A stretch of 53,591 nt of DNA from Gordonia jinhuaensis. Lineage in GTDB: Bacteria > Actinomycetota > Actinomycetes > Mycobacteriales > Mycobacteriaceae. Shown here piece after piece: positions 1 to 8,172 of this stretch. How positions within the stretch are numbered: position 1 is the stretch's first letter; every line of letters begins with the position of its first letter. Under the pieces are notes generated by a model. The model did no database searches, was not told where the DNA came from, and was given only the letters and a program-made list of their open reading frames with translations. The position numbers and the translations under genes are program-made. The DNA is taken from assembly GCF_014639795.1 (NCBI RefSeq), contig NZ_BMGC01000027.1:1-53591 (forward strand), given 5' to 3'.

Positions 1-32
1 TCGCGGAACTCCTGGGGATAGGGCTTGGGCAC
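1..32 (-). CDS. IS3-family transposase OrfA, N-terminal fragment (runs off the left edge)
   Basis: From a GTG start the minus strand reads MPKPYPQEFR, after which the window ends. This opening is typical of the small helix-turn-helix OrfA protein of IS3-family elements found in actinomycetes. OrfA binds the IS ends and is normally joined by programmed frameshift to the DDE catalytic OrfB. Only ten codons are visible, so the family call rests on a recalled N-terminal signature plus the repeat context. Confidence 0.65.
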   Translation of the reverse strand, partial: MPKPYPQEFR

Positions 33-105
33 AGCTGGCATCCTTCCAGGCCGCCCGGCAGGGCAAGCCAGATCAGATGTCACCTACTCGTGCACCAGCC
101 CCTTG
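1..105 (-). mobile_element. IS3-type insertion sequence, 5' end (left copy, partial)
   Basis: These 105 bases are the exact reverse complement of the last 105 bases of the window (53487-53591), and identity stops at both inner edges. On the minus strand the segment leads into a transposase start that reads off the window edge. The two copies point outward. Because the same sequence bounds both sides of a segment holding essential ribosomal genes, I read this as a contig cut at a multicopy IS, not as a composite transposon. The exact IS end cannot be fixed, because the target-site duplication lies outside the view. Confidence 0.85.
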
Positions 106-147
106 GGCGATCTGTACACCTGGGCTACCACTGCTTGGCACATACCC

Positions 148-660
148 CTACCGGAACACACTCCCCTTGCGCTCCGACGCCTCCACGCGTTCGACAATCC
201 ATGCCACGAGTACCTCAGGTTTGCGTTTGCGGCCAGTCTCCTTGCGCGTATCGAGCTCCTGTTCGGCGATGATGTCGCGCAGTCCGTCGACGTCGAGGCC
301 TGTCAGTTTCGAGGTCAGTCCATCGGCACCGGTGTCGCGATAGACCATGAACGGGTCGAACGCGGCTGGTTGACGAACAGCCCGCTTCCGTGTGGTGGCA
401 GCACGCGTGACAGGAGCACGCGTGACGGGGGCGGCCGCTGGTGTGCGCGCGAAGTCGCCAGCTGGGAGTGCTGCAATGACGGCGTCGGTCAGCGATGCCG
501 CGAACCGCGACGATCGCTGCGCTTCGGCGACAACGGCCCGCGTCAGCCCTGCGATGATCAGCGCCGCTTGCGGATTAGCCGCATCGAGTTGGGCCAACGC
601 CCCGCCAACAGCCTGGTATTCAACGCGCCTGCGCGCGGTGTCGGAGTCGATCCCGGTCAT
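148..660 (-). CDS. Small protein of unknown function, last gene of the Z1/GHKL/ParA operon
   Basis: This 170-residue protein has no family I can name. The N-terminal half (about 1-75) is Ala/Leu-rich and predicted helical. The middle (about 75-105) is a Pro/Thr/Arg-rich linker with a repeated APVTRAPVTRA stretch. The C-terminal 60 residues, centred on LTGLDVDGLRDIIAEQELD and followed by a basic patch (RKRKP) and WIVERVE, resemble a SAP/HeH or Rho-N-like helix-extended-helix nucleic-acid-binding fold. It lies 69 bp downstream of parA on the same strand and ends 42 bp before the IS. I infer a ParA partner, possibly the DNA-binding (ParB- or adaptor-like) half, but no canonical ParB motif is visible. 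Confidence 0.75.
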   Translation of the reverse strand: MTGIDSDTARRRVEYQAVGGALAQLDAANPQAALIIAGLTRAVVAEAQRSSRFAASLTDAVIAALPAGDFARTPAAAPVTRAPVTRAATTRKRAVRQPAAFDPFMVYRDTGADGLTSKLTGLDVDGLRDIIAEQELDTRKETGRKRKPEVLVAWIVERVEASERKGSVFR

Positions 661-729
661 GGTGTCACCCTGTCTGTTCGAAAATGTTCACACGGCGAAC
701 TGGCGCGCCAGTCGCTCCTGCCATCACCG

Positions 730-1578
730 TCACAGCTTCGACTGCGCTTCGGTCAGTACGTCGCTGGTGAGGCCACGGAACTGGTCGAACTGACCCTGGT
801 TTCCGTATTTGCCCTTGAGAGTTCCATACGGCGTGAACTCTGCCGACGCCGCAACCGAATTCGCCTCGTTGATGTAGTTCGGCAACACGTTCTGGATGGT
901 GGGGTCGCGCCGCAATCGTTTGACGGTGGAACCGTGGACCCTGGAGTTCGATTTGAACTTCGAGATCACCACCCCCAGTTCGACGATGGTCCGGCCGATC
1001 TCATCACCGAACCTGCGGACACGTTTCTGGATCTGCGGAATCCCGTATGTCGACAAGTGATCCGGAATAGTCGGGATGATGTAGGCATCAGCCATCGCCA
1101 AACCGTTCAGCGTCACCGGACCGATGTTGGGCGGGCAGTCGATGAGAACGTAGTCGTAGTAATCGATCACGGGTTTCACCGCATCGCGCAAGATCGTCAA
1201 CGCCCGTCCTGGATCCGTCGCGCGCAGGACCGACAGCTCCTCTTGTATCTCGATGAGATCGAGCGAGGAGGGCAACAGGTCGACGGTGGTGACTCGCTTC
1301 ACCGGCGACACCCCGCGTTGCACAGCAGATTCCAGACAGAAGTGGTTCTCACCGTGAATGCCGTCGGCGAAGAGCGCAGCAAGAGTGTCACCGTGATCGT
1401 TCAATGTGAACCAGCGCTCCTCGCTGATCATCATCGTCGTCAGGTTGATCTGCGAGTCGAGATCGATGAGCAGTACGCGCTGCCCGAACTCCGCAGACAT
1501 GAACTCTGCGAGTCCTGCGGTGATGGTCGTCTTACCCACGCCGCCTTTGAGGCTGATCGTGGCAATCACCTTGGCCAT
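730..1578 (-). CDS. ParA/Soj-family ATPase
   Basis: This is a deviant-Walker P-loop ATPase of 282 residues. Residues 1-20 carry the ParA signature KGGVGKTT with the signature lysine. The Walker A-prime motif VLLIDLDSQ is near residue 40 and the Walker B motif YVLIDCPPNIG is near 145. The length is that of a stand-alone Soj-like protein without an N-terminal DNA-binding extension. A good ribosome-binding site (AAGGGAAAG) precedes the ATG, 14 bp after the Z1 gene stop, so it is co-transcribed with the Z1 and GHKL genes. ParA proteins bind DNA non-specifically as ATP dimers to move cargo; what it moves here is unknown. No parS-like repeat was found nearby. It could belong to a partition cassette, but its position inside a GHKL/Z1 operon argues for a role in that system. 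Confidence 0.93.
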   Translation of the reverse strand: MAKVIATISLKGGVGKTTITAGLAEFMSAEFGQRVLLIDLDSQINLTTMMISEERWFTLNDHGDTLAALFADGIHGENHFCLESAVQRGVSPVKRVTTVDLLPSSLDLIEIQEELSVLRATDPGRALTILRDAVKPVIDYYDYVLIDCPPNIGPVTLNGLAMADAYIIPTIPDHLSTYGIPQIQKRVRRFGDEIGRTIVELGVVISKFKSNSRVHGSTVKRLRRDPTIQNVLPNYINEANSVAASAEFTPYGTLKGKYGNQGQFDQFRGLTSDVLTEAQSKL

Positions 1579-1592
1579 CAGTCACTTTCCCT

Positions 1593-4535
1593 TCACTGTG
1601 CGTCGACGATCGCGCCGGCGTCTGCTGCGTGGACCCGGAACCCGATGCGTGGCTGGGGGCACGCTGCATACGGCAACGCATACGAGAACAGCGTCGCCAC
1701 GTCGCGTGGATCGACCTTCCCCCGCTCCGGATCCCTCAGATGGCGGGGGCTCTTGGGATCACTCGCGAAGAGCAGAATCATCCCCGCCCGTGTCGGGGTG
1801 CGCAACTGCTCGGCGAGTGCGCCACCGACTCTCTTGTCCGGGTTTCCCGCAATGTGTTCGATCGCGTCACGCTCACGCACCGCGGTCCCGGTGAACCCTG
1901 TGCGGTAGGACGTCTCCTGTCGCTTGCGATTGACGATGGGCAACGCCGTAGGGTACCCACCGATCACGACAGGCGATCGCTTCTTCGGCATCGGAAGCAG
2001 GACAGCAACGTCGGAGGCAGTCCCCTGCTCGATCGCCTCGGCGAACGCCTCGCGATGTGGAGTGAAGTCCCAGTTCGCATCCCAGACGAAACTCGTCACC
2101 ACGTCGAACAGTGCAGGTGCAGAGACGATGCCGTACCGCGCATCGAATGTCCGACTGGTGCCATCTTTGTCAAGGAATCTGAATTCACCCTCGCTTGTGA
2201 GCTGGTCGAGGATCGGTCGCATGGCATCGAAGTGCTTGAGGTTCGCATCACCGTTGCCTCGCGGTCCCTGCATCGTGAAGCTGAAACTCTGGCCGCCGGC
2301 GCTGCGATAGCTCAATTCGGCGTTGTACATCTTGTTGGTAGCTGTCGGCCGGAGCCACGGAAGGCGCTGGAACACCATCGGCGGCACATCTCTGGGCGTC
2401 ACCATCGGCTCGCCGTTGGCGTTGAGCCCGTGGAACCGACTCAACTCGTCGCGGAAGTCCTCTTCATCCTCCACAATCGCCTCGAAGGCCTTGTACATGT
2501 CGAAGGTCTTGCCCCCAGCACCGGGAACCTCCCGTCCGATGTAGAGCCGAACCAGATCCCGATAGCCCGGCCGGAAGCCGAACCATCGACCCATCTGCAT
2601 CAACGTGTCCGCCTGCGCCGTACGCCGGGTGTAATAGGTGGTGGTCAGTCCCTCGACTGTGAACCCACGACTGAGCTTCGTTCCGCCCACCAAGATCTTC
2701 CACACCGGATGCTCCTGGAAATTCAACGGCTCCTGTACGTAGTCTTTCTCGGACTCGCCGTTGACCACGATGATCGGGCTGACACCCTCACAGATCCGAT
2801 CGCACGCCTGTCCCACGTAGCTCGCGAGCTCTGCGAAACTCGACGGACTGACCACTCCCTCAGCAGCACGGTGGTACGAGACCACACGGAAGTCGCTGTC
2901 CCACAACTCCTGCAGCCTGTCCAGCCCGCTCGGCTGGCTGTAACAAGCTCTGTTCCACAGCTGCGCGAAATCCTCGGCGAGTGCCTTGTGTTCAGCCGTC
3001 TTCACCGACTCGTGGACCAGCATCGTGTGATGACGGAAGTCTCCCGAAACCCCATTGTCGAGTCGGAAGAGCTTGATGGCTCCCGCGAGCACGAAAGCGT
3101 CGAGCGCAGCCAGCCTCTCGGCGTCTCGCTCCTCATCGCTCTGCGCGACGAGGCTTCGCACGAACGCCATCTCGTTGGAATTGGCGGCGGTTCGCTCCAC
3201 TCCGGCACCCAGATCTCCCTCACGGTCGTGGAAGTCCGGGCCGCCCATGTAATCTGCTGGGCGCTGCAGGCTGATGATGAAATCAGTCGGGAAGATGTTC
3301 ACCGAATCGTCGGGGTCGACAAAGACATTGGCGAATGGCGTTGCCGTGTAGCCGATGTACTGGCTGCGCGTCATGAGGCCGAGCAGTTTGGAGATCTGTT
3401 CGTTGATCGCCGTCCGTTCCACCCTCCCGTCCGCGAAGCTCTTCGGGTTCTGCGTGTTGACCGATGCCTGATCCGCTTCGTCGTCGATGATGAGCACCGG
3501 AATCTGATCGAGTCCGGTGGGAATCTTCTGAACGTCGGCCACCAGCTTCTTCAGCACAGTGGAGTTCTTCTTCACCACTGCGAGACGAGTATTGCTGGCG
3601 TAGAGATTCACCGGGTCGAACAGCGGTTTGGAGTGGTCTGCGTACTCATAGTGCAGAGCGCCGATTCCCTTCGCCAGCGCCTTGTAATCATCTGTCACAC
3701 CGGTCAATCGGCGTATCGCCGGAATGTCGTTGGTGTGGTTGGGGTCCACGGCGTGGACGAGGAACTTCCCATCGAGCCAATCGCCATCGTTCTCGTACTC
3801 CGCAGCGTCGATGTTCTGCACACCCACGAGTTCGGCATCCAGGCGCCGCTGCGTCTGGCCACGGAGGAGCTCGATGGTCCCGGTCAGCACGATGATCAGT
3901 CGGTAACCCGCGTCAACCGCCTTGGCGACCACCCCGGTGAAGTTCGCGGTCTTGCCGCTCTGCACGTAACCGACCACCAATCCTTTGGACTGATACGGCT
4001 CGTCACGCGTGGGGTCGGCCAGGCGTTCGACCACATGGGTGGTCGCTGCGTCCAGCGCGTCGACCGTGTCATCCGACCAGCCTTTGGAGCGCAGCACATG
4101 TCGGTATGCCTGCCAGTAGAACTGCCGACGAACACGGCGTTCCGGTGTGTACCAGGGTTCCCACGGCTGGGGGGCCGCGATCACCACTTCTCCGCCGGCA
4201 TGTGGGTATGCCTCGGCGATGAACCTGTGGGCGTCGACCGGGATACCGAGTCGAGTCAAGATCAGCGTCCTGCGCTCGTCGGTGTTCGGCTGCGTGGCAC
4301 CGGTCCACTCAGCCGAGGTTTCGGCATCCCACAAGTGCAGTGCCGAGCGCACCGCAGAACGTACTGTGCCCACACGCTCGTCAACCATCACCGCCACGAT
4401 GTCGGCAATGTCGATCGGTCCATATCCCTCGTCGGCGAGGCGCCCAGAGATCGACCCGAAGATCTTCGCTGGCGGCAGCAGCGTCGTGAACTCGCGTGCG
4501 ACCGCGCCGATCAATGCCTCAGTCATCGACGGCAT
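1593..4535 (-). CDS. Z1-domain superfamily 2 helicase-like ATPase
   Basis: This 980-residue protein has a Walker A motif GYVQSGKT at about 189-196, a DEAD-type Walker B (LIIDDEADQAS) at about 348-358 and a motif III-like GYTATPFANVF at about 395-405. A Z1 region follows at about 585-720, with GGTKLSRGFTVEGL and QMGRWFGFRPGY; the latter is a motif VI-like arginine-finger segment. Known Z1 proteins are SF2-type ATPases found beside MORC/Hsp90-like ATPases in predicted restriction-like operons. I infer DNA translocation or remodelling as its role. The ATG at 4535 was chosen because AGGAG sits 7 bp upstream; it overlaps the GHKL gene by 17 bp. An alternative ATG lies at 4526. No nuclease motif was recognised in its C-terminal part. 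Confidence 0.93.
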   Translation of the reverse strand: MPSMTEALIGAVAREFTTLLPPAKIFGSISGRLADEGYGPIDIADIVAVMVDERVGTVRSAVRSALHLWDAETSAEWTGATQPNTDERRTLILTRLGIPVDAHRFIAEAYPHAGGEVVIAAPQPWEPWYTPERRVRRQFYWQAYRHVLRSKGWSDDTVDALDAATTHVVERLADPTRDEPYQSKGLVVGYVQSGKTANFTGVVAKAVDAGYRLIIVLTGTIELLRGQTQRRLDAELVGVQNIDAAEYENDGDWLDGKFLVHAVDPNHTNDIPAIRRLTGVTDDYKALAKGIGALHYEYADHSKPLFDPVNLYASNTRLAVVKKNSTVLKKLVADVQKIPTGLDQIPVLIIDDEADQASVNTQNPKSFADGRVERTAINEQISKLLGLMTRSQYIGYTATPFANVFVDPDDSVNIFPTDFIISLQRPADYMGGPDFHDREGDLGAGVERTAANSNEMAFVRSLVAQSDEERDAERLAALDAFVLAGAIKLFRLDNGVSGDFRHHTMLVHESVKTAEHKALAEDFAQLWNRACYSQPSGLDRLQELWDSDFRVVSYHRAAEGVVSPSSFAELASYVGQACDRICEGVSPIIVVNGESEKDYVQEPLNFQEHPVWKILVGGTKLSRGFTVEGLTTTYYTRRTAQADTLMQMGRWFGFRPGYRDLVRLYIGREVPGAGGKTFDMYKAFEAIVEDEEDFRDELSRFHGLNANGEPMVTPRDVPPMVFQRLPWLRPTATNKMYNAELSYRSAGGQSFSFTMQGPRGNGDANLKHFDAMRPILDQLTSEGEFRFLDKDGTSRTFDARYGIVSAPALFDVVTSFVWDANWDFTPHREAFAEAIEQGTASDVAVLLPMPKKRSPVVIGGYPTALPIVNRKRQETSYRTGFTGTAVRERDAIEHIAGNPDKRVGGALAEQLRTPTRAGMILLFASDPKSPRHLRDPERGKVDPRDVATLFSYALPYAACPQPRIGFRVHAADAGAIVDAQ

Positions 4536-5994
4536 CGGCGTTCTCCTCTGCTCTCATCGCGGCGATCAGCACGCGCTGCCACGCCTGAAGTTGCTCAATC
4601 TGTTTGGAGCCCAGTCGAATACCGGTGAACATGTGTTCGGCGAGCAGGAACAGCAAGGTACGCACCACCGGAAGGTCGGTGGCGTCGGCACGATCACCGC
4701 CGAGCGCCCGGCGGAAGCGAGCGTTGATCCACACTTGCCGCGAGAGGATGTCGACCTCGAAGAATGTCCCGCTCGACAACACCCGCCAGCCGATTCCGAC
4801 CGGATCAGAGTCGTCGGACAACGTGAACGCATCGGCGAATTCGGCCATCACGGACTCGGGCAGACCAGACGCGGGTTCGATCACGCTGACCGGCCTGCGC
4901 TCGATGGCGCGACCGGCCCTCGCCGCGGCCCGCACATCGTCGAGATACCCGGACGCGTGCAGCGCTGTGCGCAGCGAGTGCGCGAGCGTCGCGTCGATCC
5001 TCACACCCGACTTCTCCGGGTTGATGATCGCGTGTTGCGTGATGTCACACTCGGCTTCACCGATGCGTCGGATGTCCACGGCGACGCGAGCCTGCGCGAA
5101 GTCCGGATGTGATCGGAGCACGCCGAGCCAGCCACCGGCCTGCAACAACCGATCGTTGCGGTATACGAAAAACCCTTGGTGCTCACGTCCGGGTACACCG
5201 CCGAGTGCGAATTCGGGGTTGCTGACACCGTGCGGCCAGACGTGCGCGATGGCATGCACGCCGGGCACGTCGACCTCCAATTCCCTCGGGTATCGGGTGG
5301 ACCCGGATCGCCGATAGCCGAACGGGTCGATCGCACGGACCGACCGTGGCGCTCCCGCCCTGCCGGAGATCACGTCGAAGACGTCGATCGAGAGCGTCAA
5401 TCCCTGCGCGATGAGTCGATGGAACACCAGCCCGAGATGATCCCGGAGGTTGCCGATCGTCGCTTCGAGCCATGCATCCTGATCATCCGGGTCGGCAGCG
5501 ACAGGAAAGGTCCGAATGCCCTGCCATTCAACTATTGTCCCCGTTGGGAATGGGAATCGCGGTGTCTCGGAGGCAATCTCGGTGGCCGCAGCGGCATTGT
5601 CGATACGCGAGACGGTCGGTGCGTCGGTGGCCCGCTCCACCGACATCCGCACACCTTGCCCCGAAGAGCCCGAAGCGCGTGAGTACACCGTGACGACGTT
5701 GGCCTGGCTCAGTGACGCGGCCTTGAGCCCGACGCCGAAATGGCCCTGATCGCGTCCGGTGTACGAGCGACCTGCACCGTAACGCATCGCCGCGTCAAGT
5801 GTCGCAGTATCCATCCCCGATCCGTCATCGATGATGCGCAACGCAGTGATCTGATGGCCGGCAACCCTGAAACGCACCACCACATGCTGTGCGCCCGCGT
5901 CGATACTGTTGTCGATCAGATCGGCCACCGCCGTCATGAGCGTGTGGTGAAGCCCCAACGCGCGCAACACATCACCGGATACCGCCTCGGTCAT
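4519..5994 (-). CDS. GHKL (MORC/Hsp90-type) ATPase
   Basis: This 491-residue protein opens directly with the Bergerat ATP fold. The N box ADLIDNSIDAGA is at about 24-35, with its Mg-binding Asn. The G1 box IIDDGSGMD is at about 54-62 and the G2 box GHFGVGLKAAS at about 84-94. GHKL ATPases of the MORC/MutL/Hsp90 group dimerise on ATP and act as DNA clamps or chaperones. Roughly 350 further residues follow with no motif I can name. The ATG at 5994 forms an ATGA overlap with the stop of the upstream gene, and the 3' end overlaps the Z1 gene, so the three proteins are probably made together. A stand-alone histidine kinase or Hsp90 is unlikely: there is no DHp domain and the length is wrong for HtpG. 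Confidence 0.93.
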   Translation of the reverse strand: MTEAVSGDVLRALGLHHTLMTAVADLIDNSIDAGAQHVVVRFRVAGHQITALRIIDDGSGMDTATLDAAMRYGAGRSYTGRDQGHFGVGLKAASLSQANVVTVYSRASGSSGQGVRMSVERATDAPTVSRIDNAAAATEIASETPRFPFPTGTIVEWQGIRTFPVAADPDDQDAWLEATIGNLRDHLGLVFHRLIAQGLTLSIDVFDVISGRAGAPRSVRAIDPFGYRRSGSTRYPRELEVDVPGVHAIAHVWPHGVSNPEFALGGVPGREHQGFFVYRNDRLLQAGGWLGVLRSHPDFAQARVAVDIRRIGEAECDITQHAIINPEKSGVRIDATLAHSLRTALHASGYLDDVRAAARAGRAIERRPVSVIEPASGLPESVMAEFADAFTLSDDSDPVGIGWRVLSSGTFFEVDILSRQVWINARFRRALGGDRADATDLPVVRTLLFLLAEHMFTGIRLGSKQIEQLQAWQRVLIAAMRAEENADAVDD

Positions 5995-7982
5995 CGCGTA
6001 CCCACCCAACCCGCTTCGAGCAGTTGCGCAACCCGGGCGTCACGGCTCTGGAAAGCACTGAGAATTCGGCGACGCTTCGTGCGGGGTGGTAGCCCGATCG
6101 CGGTGGCGAGGATTTCCTCAGCGGCCTGCCCGGAGAGATCAGCAGGATCGCGATGGCCGACCATCGCCAGCGCCTGACCAATCGGGTCGCCGGCGAGATC
6201 GGCGCCTGCAACGGCCCGAACGGCGAAGCCCGAGTCCGGCGAACACACAAGGAATGCGTCCTCACCAACATCGAGCCGCAATTGGATCAGGAACCGACGG
6301 ATCGTCCCGCACGTGGGATGAGAGCCAGTCCACCGCAACGTCTGAACCCCCAGCTCGCTCGGGATCTCGCGGATACCACCACGTGCACAGCCGAATACGT
6401 GTGCCACGCCGGCCGGGATGCTGAGACTCGAGCCGCGCAGCGCGTCGGCGGTCACAGTCACACGGAACACCCACTCGTCGCCGCACCTGTAGAGCCGCCG
6501 AGGCTGACGCCCACTGTCGACAGCTCCGCTACCGCGAGTGTCGACTGTGTCAGACGCAGTGGTGGTCAACTCCCACCGGCCGTTGGCGGTCACGCGGAGT
6601 CGACCGTCCTCCTCGAGCGCGCGCCGGTGGGCCGGTGTCACTCGGTCGACGTCGACGCGATCGAGGAGTTCACCGAAATCCTGCGGGACACTAGTCGCTT
6701 CGAGGATCGCCACCACATGATCGGCAAAAGCGGCGGTGGCCAGCAGCGCGAAGCCGTCGACGACAGGAATTGCGCACACCTGCAACCACGCGCTCGTCTC
6801 CGACTCGGTCAGTCCGAGCATCCGCGCCGCGTCGGAAACCGCGACTGTTCCATTCTCCGATTCGAGCTCTTCGAGCATTACTCGGGTCCTGGCACCTGCG
6901 GTGGTGACGTCAGGGGCCGCGGCCCACTGACCGGTCACCTCGAAGTAATCGTCAATGCGGTCGAGCGCCAGCCACAGCGGGATGTGCAGGGAGGGAACAA
7001 CCGTGGCCAGCACCGGGTGCAGAGCGACCAGCCTGTCGACCGTGGTCACCGGCTGAATCTCGATTCGTATGCTCGCGAGCAGCCCACCGACCGCCGTCTG
7101 GAAGTCGCAGGCGGTGACCAGCCGCTCCTTCAGGGCTGCACTGATCGTGCCCGCCCTGCTCTTGGAGACGTGAAGCAGGGAACTGAGCTCACCGATGGAG
7201 ATCTGTTCGGTGGCCATCATCCACTTGTGCAGGACGATGCTCTCACGCTCATCGAGTTGCTCCACGAGATTCTCGATCTCGTCGACGGGATCGCCTTCGG
7301 CCCGGATGCCGACATCTGCAGCGGTGAGCGCCACGACCCGATCGGCGACCTGCTGGATGGTCTCGGGTGCATCGTCATCGATCTCGACGCCCAGCAGCGG
7401 CTCACCGGCCCGGCCACGGACCGAACGCCACCGCGCCAGCGATCTCAGATCGTCGATGAGTTGAACCAGCGCAGGATTCTCGTCGTCCTCGGTGGCAACG
7501 CCGTCGGCGGCATCCACCGTCATCGACGCGATGAACACCGCGGCGACGATCGCGCACACGGTCTCGGTGCTGGTACCGCGGATGGCGAACAGGTCGGCAG
7601 CGGTCACCTCCGACAGGCGTCGCACGCTCCCCGACTGGTCGACACGCCGCACCACGGTCTCCGCGCGCGGGTCCAGACGCAACGCCGCGATCGGAATGGC
7701 CACGTCGAGGTGCGGTGCCGCATCCGCCAGCGTCATGCGGCGGTGGTCTCGGACGAAGACTGCGGCGAGAGCGACGGCGAGATCATGTGGATCGTTACCG
7801 GGCGTGGCAGCCGGGCTGTCGGCGATCCACCAGTCGGGCACACCCTCGACGAGGGCCTCCAGTTCAGCAGCTGTGGCGGACTCATAGGTGTCGAGCCACG
7901 GGAACAGCTCCACCCATGTCTCGCCACGCAGCGCACGTGGTCCGATGCCCTCCTCATGCTGCTCAACACTGCTCAGGCTCAT
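5991..7982 (-). CDS. RNA-polymerase alpha-CTD-like and sigma-region-4-like DNA-binding protein
   Basis: This 663-residue protein is the first gene of the operon. Residues about 95-150 (PIAALRLDPRAETVVRR, then SEVTAADLFAIRG) follow the pattern of the RNA polymerase alpha C-terminal domain, a helix-hairpin-helix-type DNA-binding fold. Residues about 238-290 (LDERESIVLHKW, then ISIGELSSLLHVSKSRAGTI) look like a sigma-70 region 4 helix-turn-helix. A second HTH-like segment lies at about 365-410 (VAVSDAARMLGLTESETSAW). The last 180 residues are unassigned. No enzymatic motif is seen. I infer a DNA- or transcription-recognising subunit of the GHKL/Z1 system, either a target sensor or the operon's own regulator. 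The fold assignments are by eye and need profile searches. Confidence 0.85.
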   Translation of the reverse strand: MSLSSVEQHEEGIGPRALRGETWVELFPWLDTYESATAAELEALVEGVPDWWIADSPAATPGNDPHDLAVALAAVFVRDHRRMTLADAAPHLDVAIPIAALRLDPRAETVVRRVDQSGSVRRLSEVTAADLFAIRGTSTETVCAIVAAVFIASMTVDAADGVATEDDENPALVQLIDDLRSLARWRSVRGRAGEPLLGVEIDDDAPETIQQVADRVVALTAADVGIRAEGDPVDEIENLVEQLDERESIVLHKWMMATEQISIGELSSLLHVSKSRAGTISAALKERLVTACDFQTAVGGLLASIRIEIQPVTTVDRLVALHPVLATVVPSLHIPLWLALDRIDDYFEVTGQWAAAPDVTTAGARTRVMLEELESENGTVAVSDAARMLGLTESETSAWLQVCAIPVVDGFALLATAAFADHVVAILEATSVPQDFGELLDRVDVDRVTPAHRRALEEDGRLRVTANGRWELTTTASDTVDTRGSGAVDSGRQPRRLYRCGDEWVFRVTVTADALRGSSLSIPAGVAHVFGCARGGIREIPSELGVQTLRWTGSHPTCGTIRRFLIQLRLDVGEDAFLVCSPDSGFAVRAVAGADLAGDPIGQALAMVGHRDPADLSGQAAEEILATAIGLPPRTKRRRILSAFQSRDARVAQLLEAGWVGTR

Positions 7983-8141
7983 CGGTACCGCTCTCGGTCA
8001 TGACTGCGTCGCGATGAGCCTATACAACGGTCCAGTCCGACGACTCGCCAAGACCGGACATCGACGCTCGCGGTACACCCGCGCGGTCGCTTGGACACTC
8101 CCACCAGCACCGGGTCACCAGTGTCAGACCCCCGTGATCAT

Positions 8142-8159
8142 ATCGAACACACATTCGAT
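8142..8159. promoter_or_regulatory. Short inverted repeat upstream of the DUF4262 gene
   Basis: ATCGAA and TTCGAT are separated by 6 bp, and the repeat ends 13 bp before the DUF4262 start codon. It sits in the divergent intergenic region (7983-8172) that must also hold the promoter of the minus-strand operon. It could be an operator; the arms are short, so chance is possible. Confidence 0.3.
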
Positions 8160-8172
8160 CAAAGGAGTCGCC

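Noticed and set aside
148-1578. ParA and the 170-residue gene as a plain plasmid partition cassette
   Set aside because: The region carries chromosomal ribosomal operons, no parS-like repeats were found, and parA is coupled to the Z1 gene with only 14 bp between. Kept as an alternative, but not the preferred reading.
25-4628. Long open frames on the plus strand across 25-1908 and 1629-4628
   Set aside because: They lie antisense to the ParA and Z1 genes, have Arg/His/Asp-rich composition and no recognisable motif. The minus-strand genes have clear motifs, ribosome-binding sites and overlapping starts.
4519-5994. GHKL protein as a sensor histidine kinase
   Set aside because: No phospho-acceptor helix or membrane segment; the ATP domain is at the very N-terminus and its boxes are of MORC/Hsp90 type.
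6153-8003. Plus-strand open frame of 616 codons opposite the 663-residue protein
   Set aside because: Composition is that of an antisense shadow of a GC-rich gene; no motif and no ribosome-binding site.
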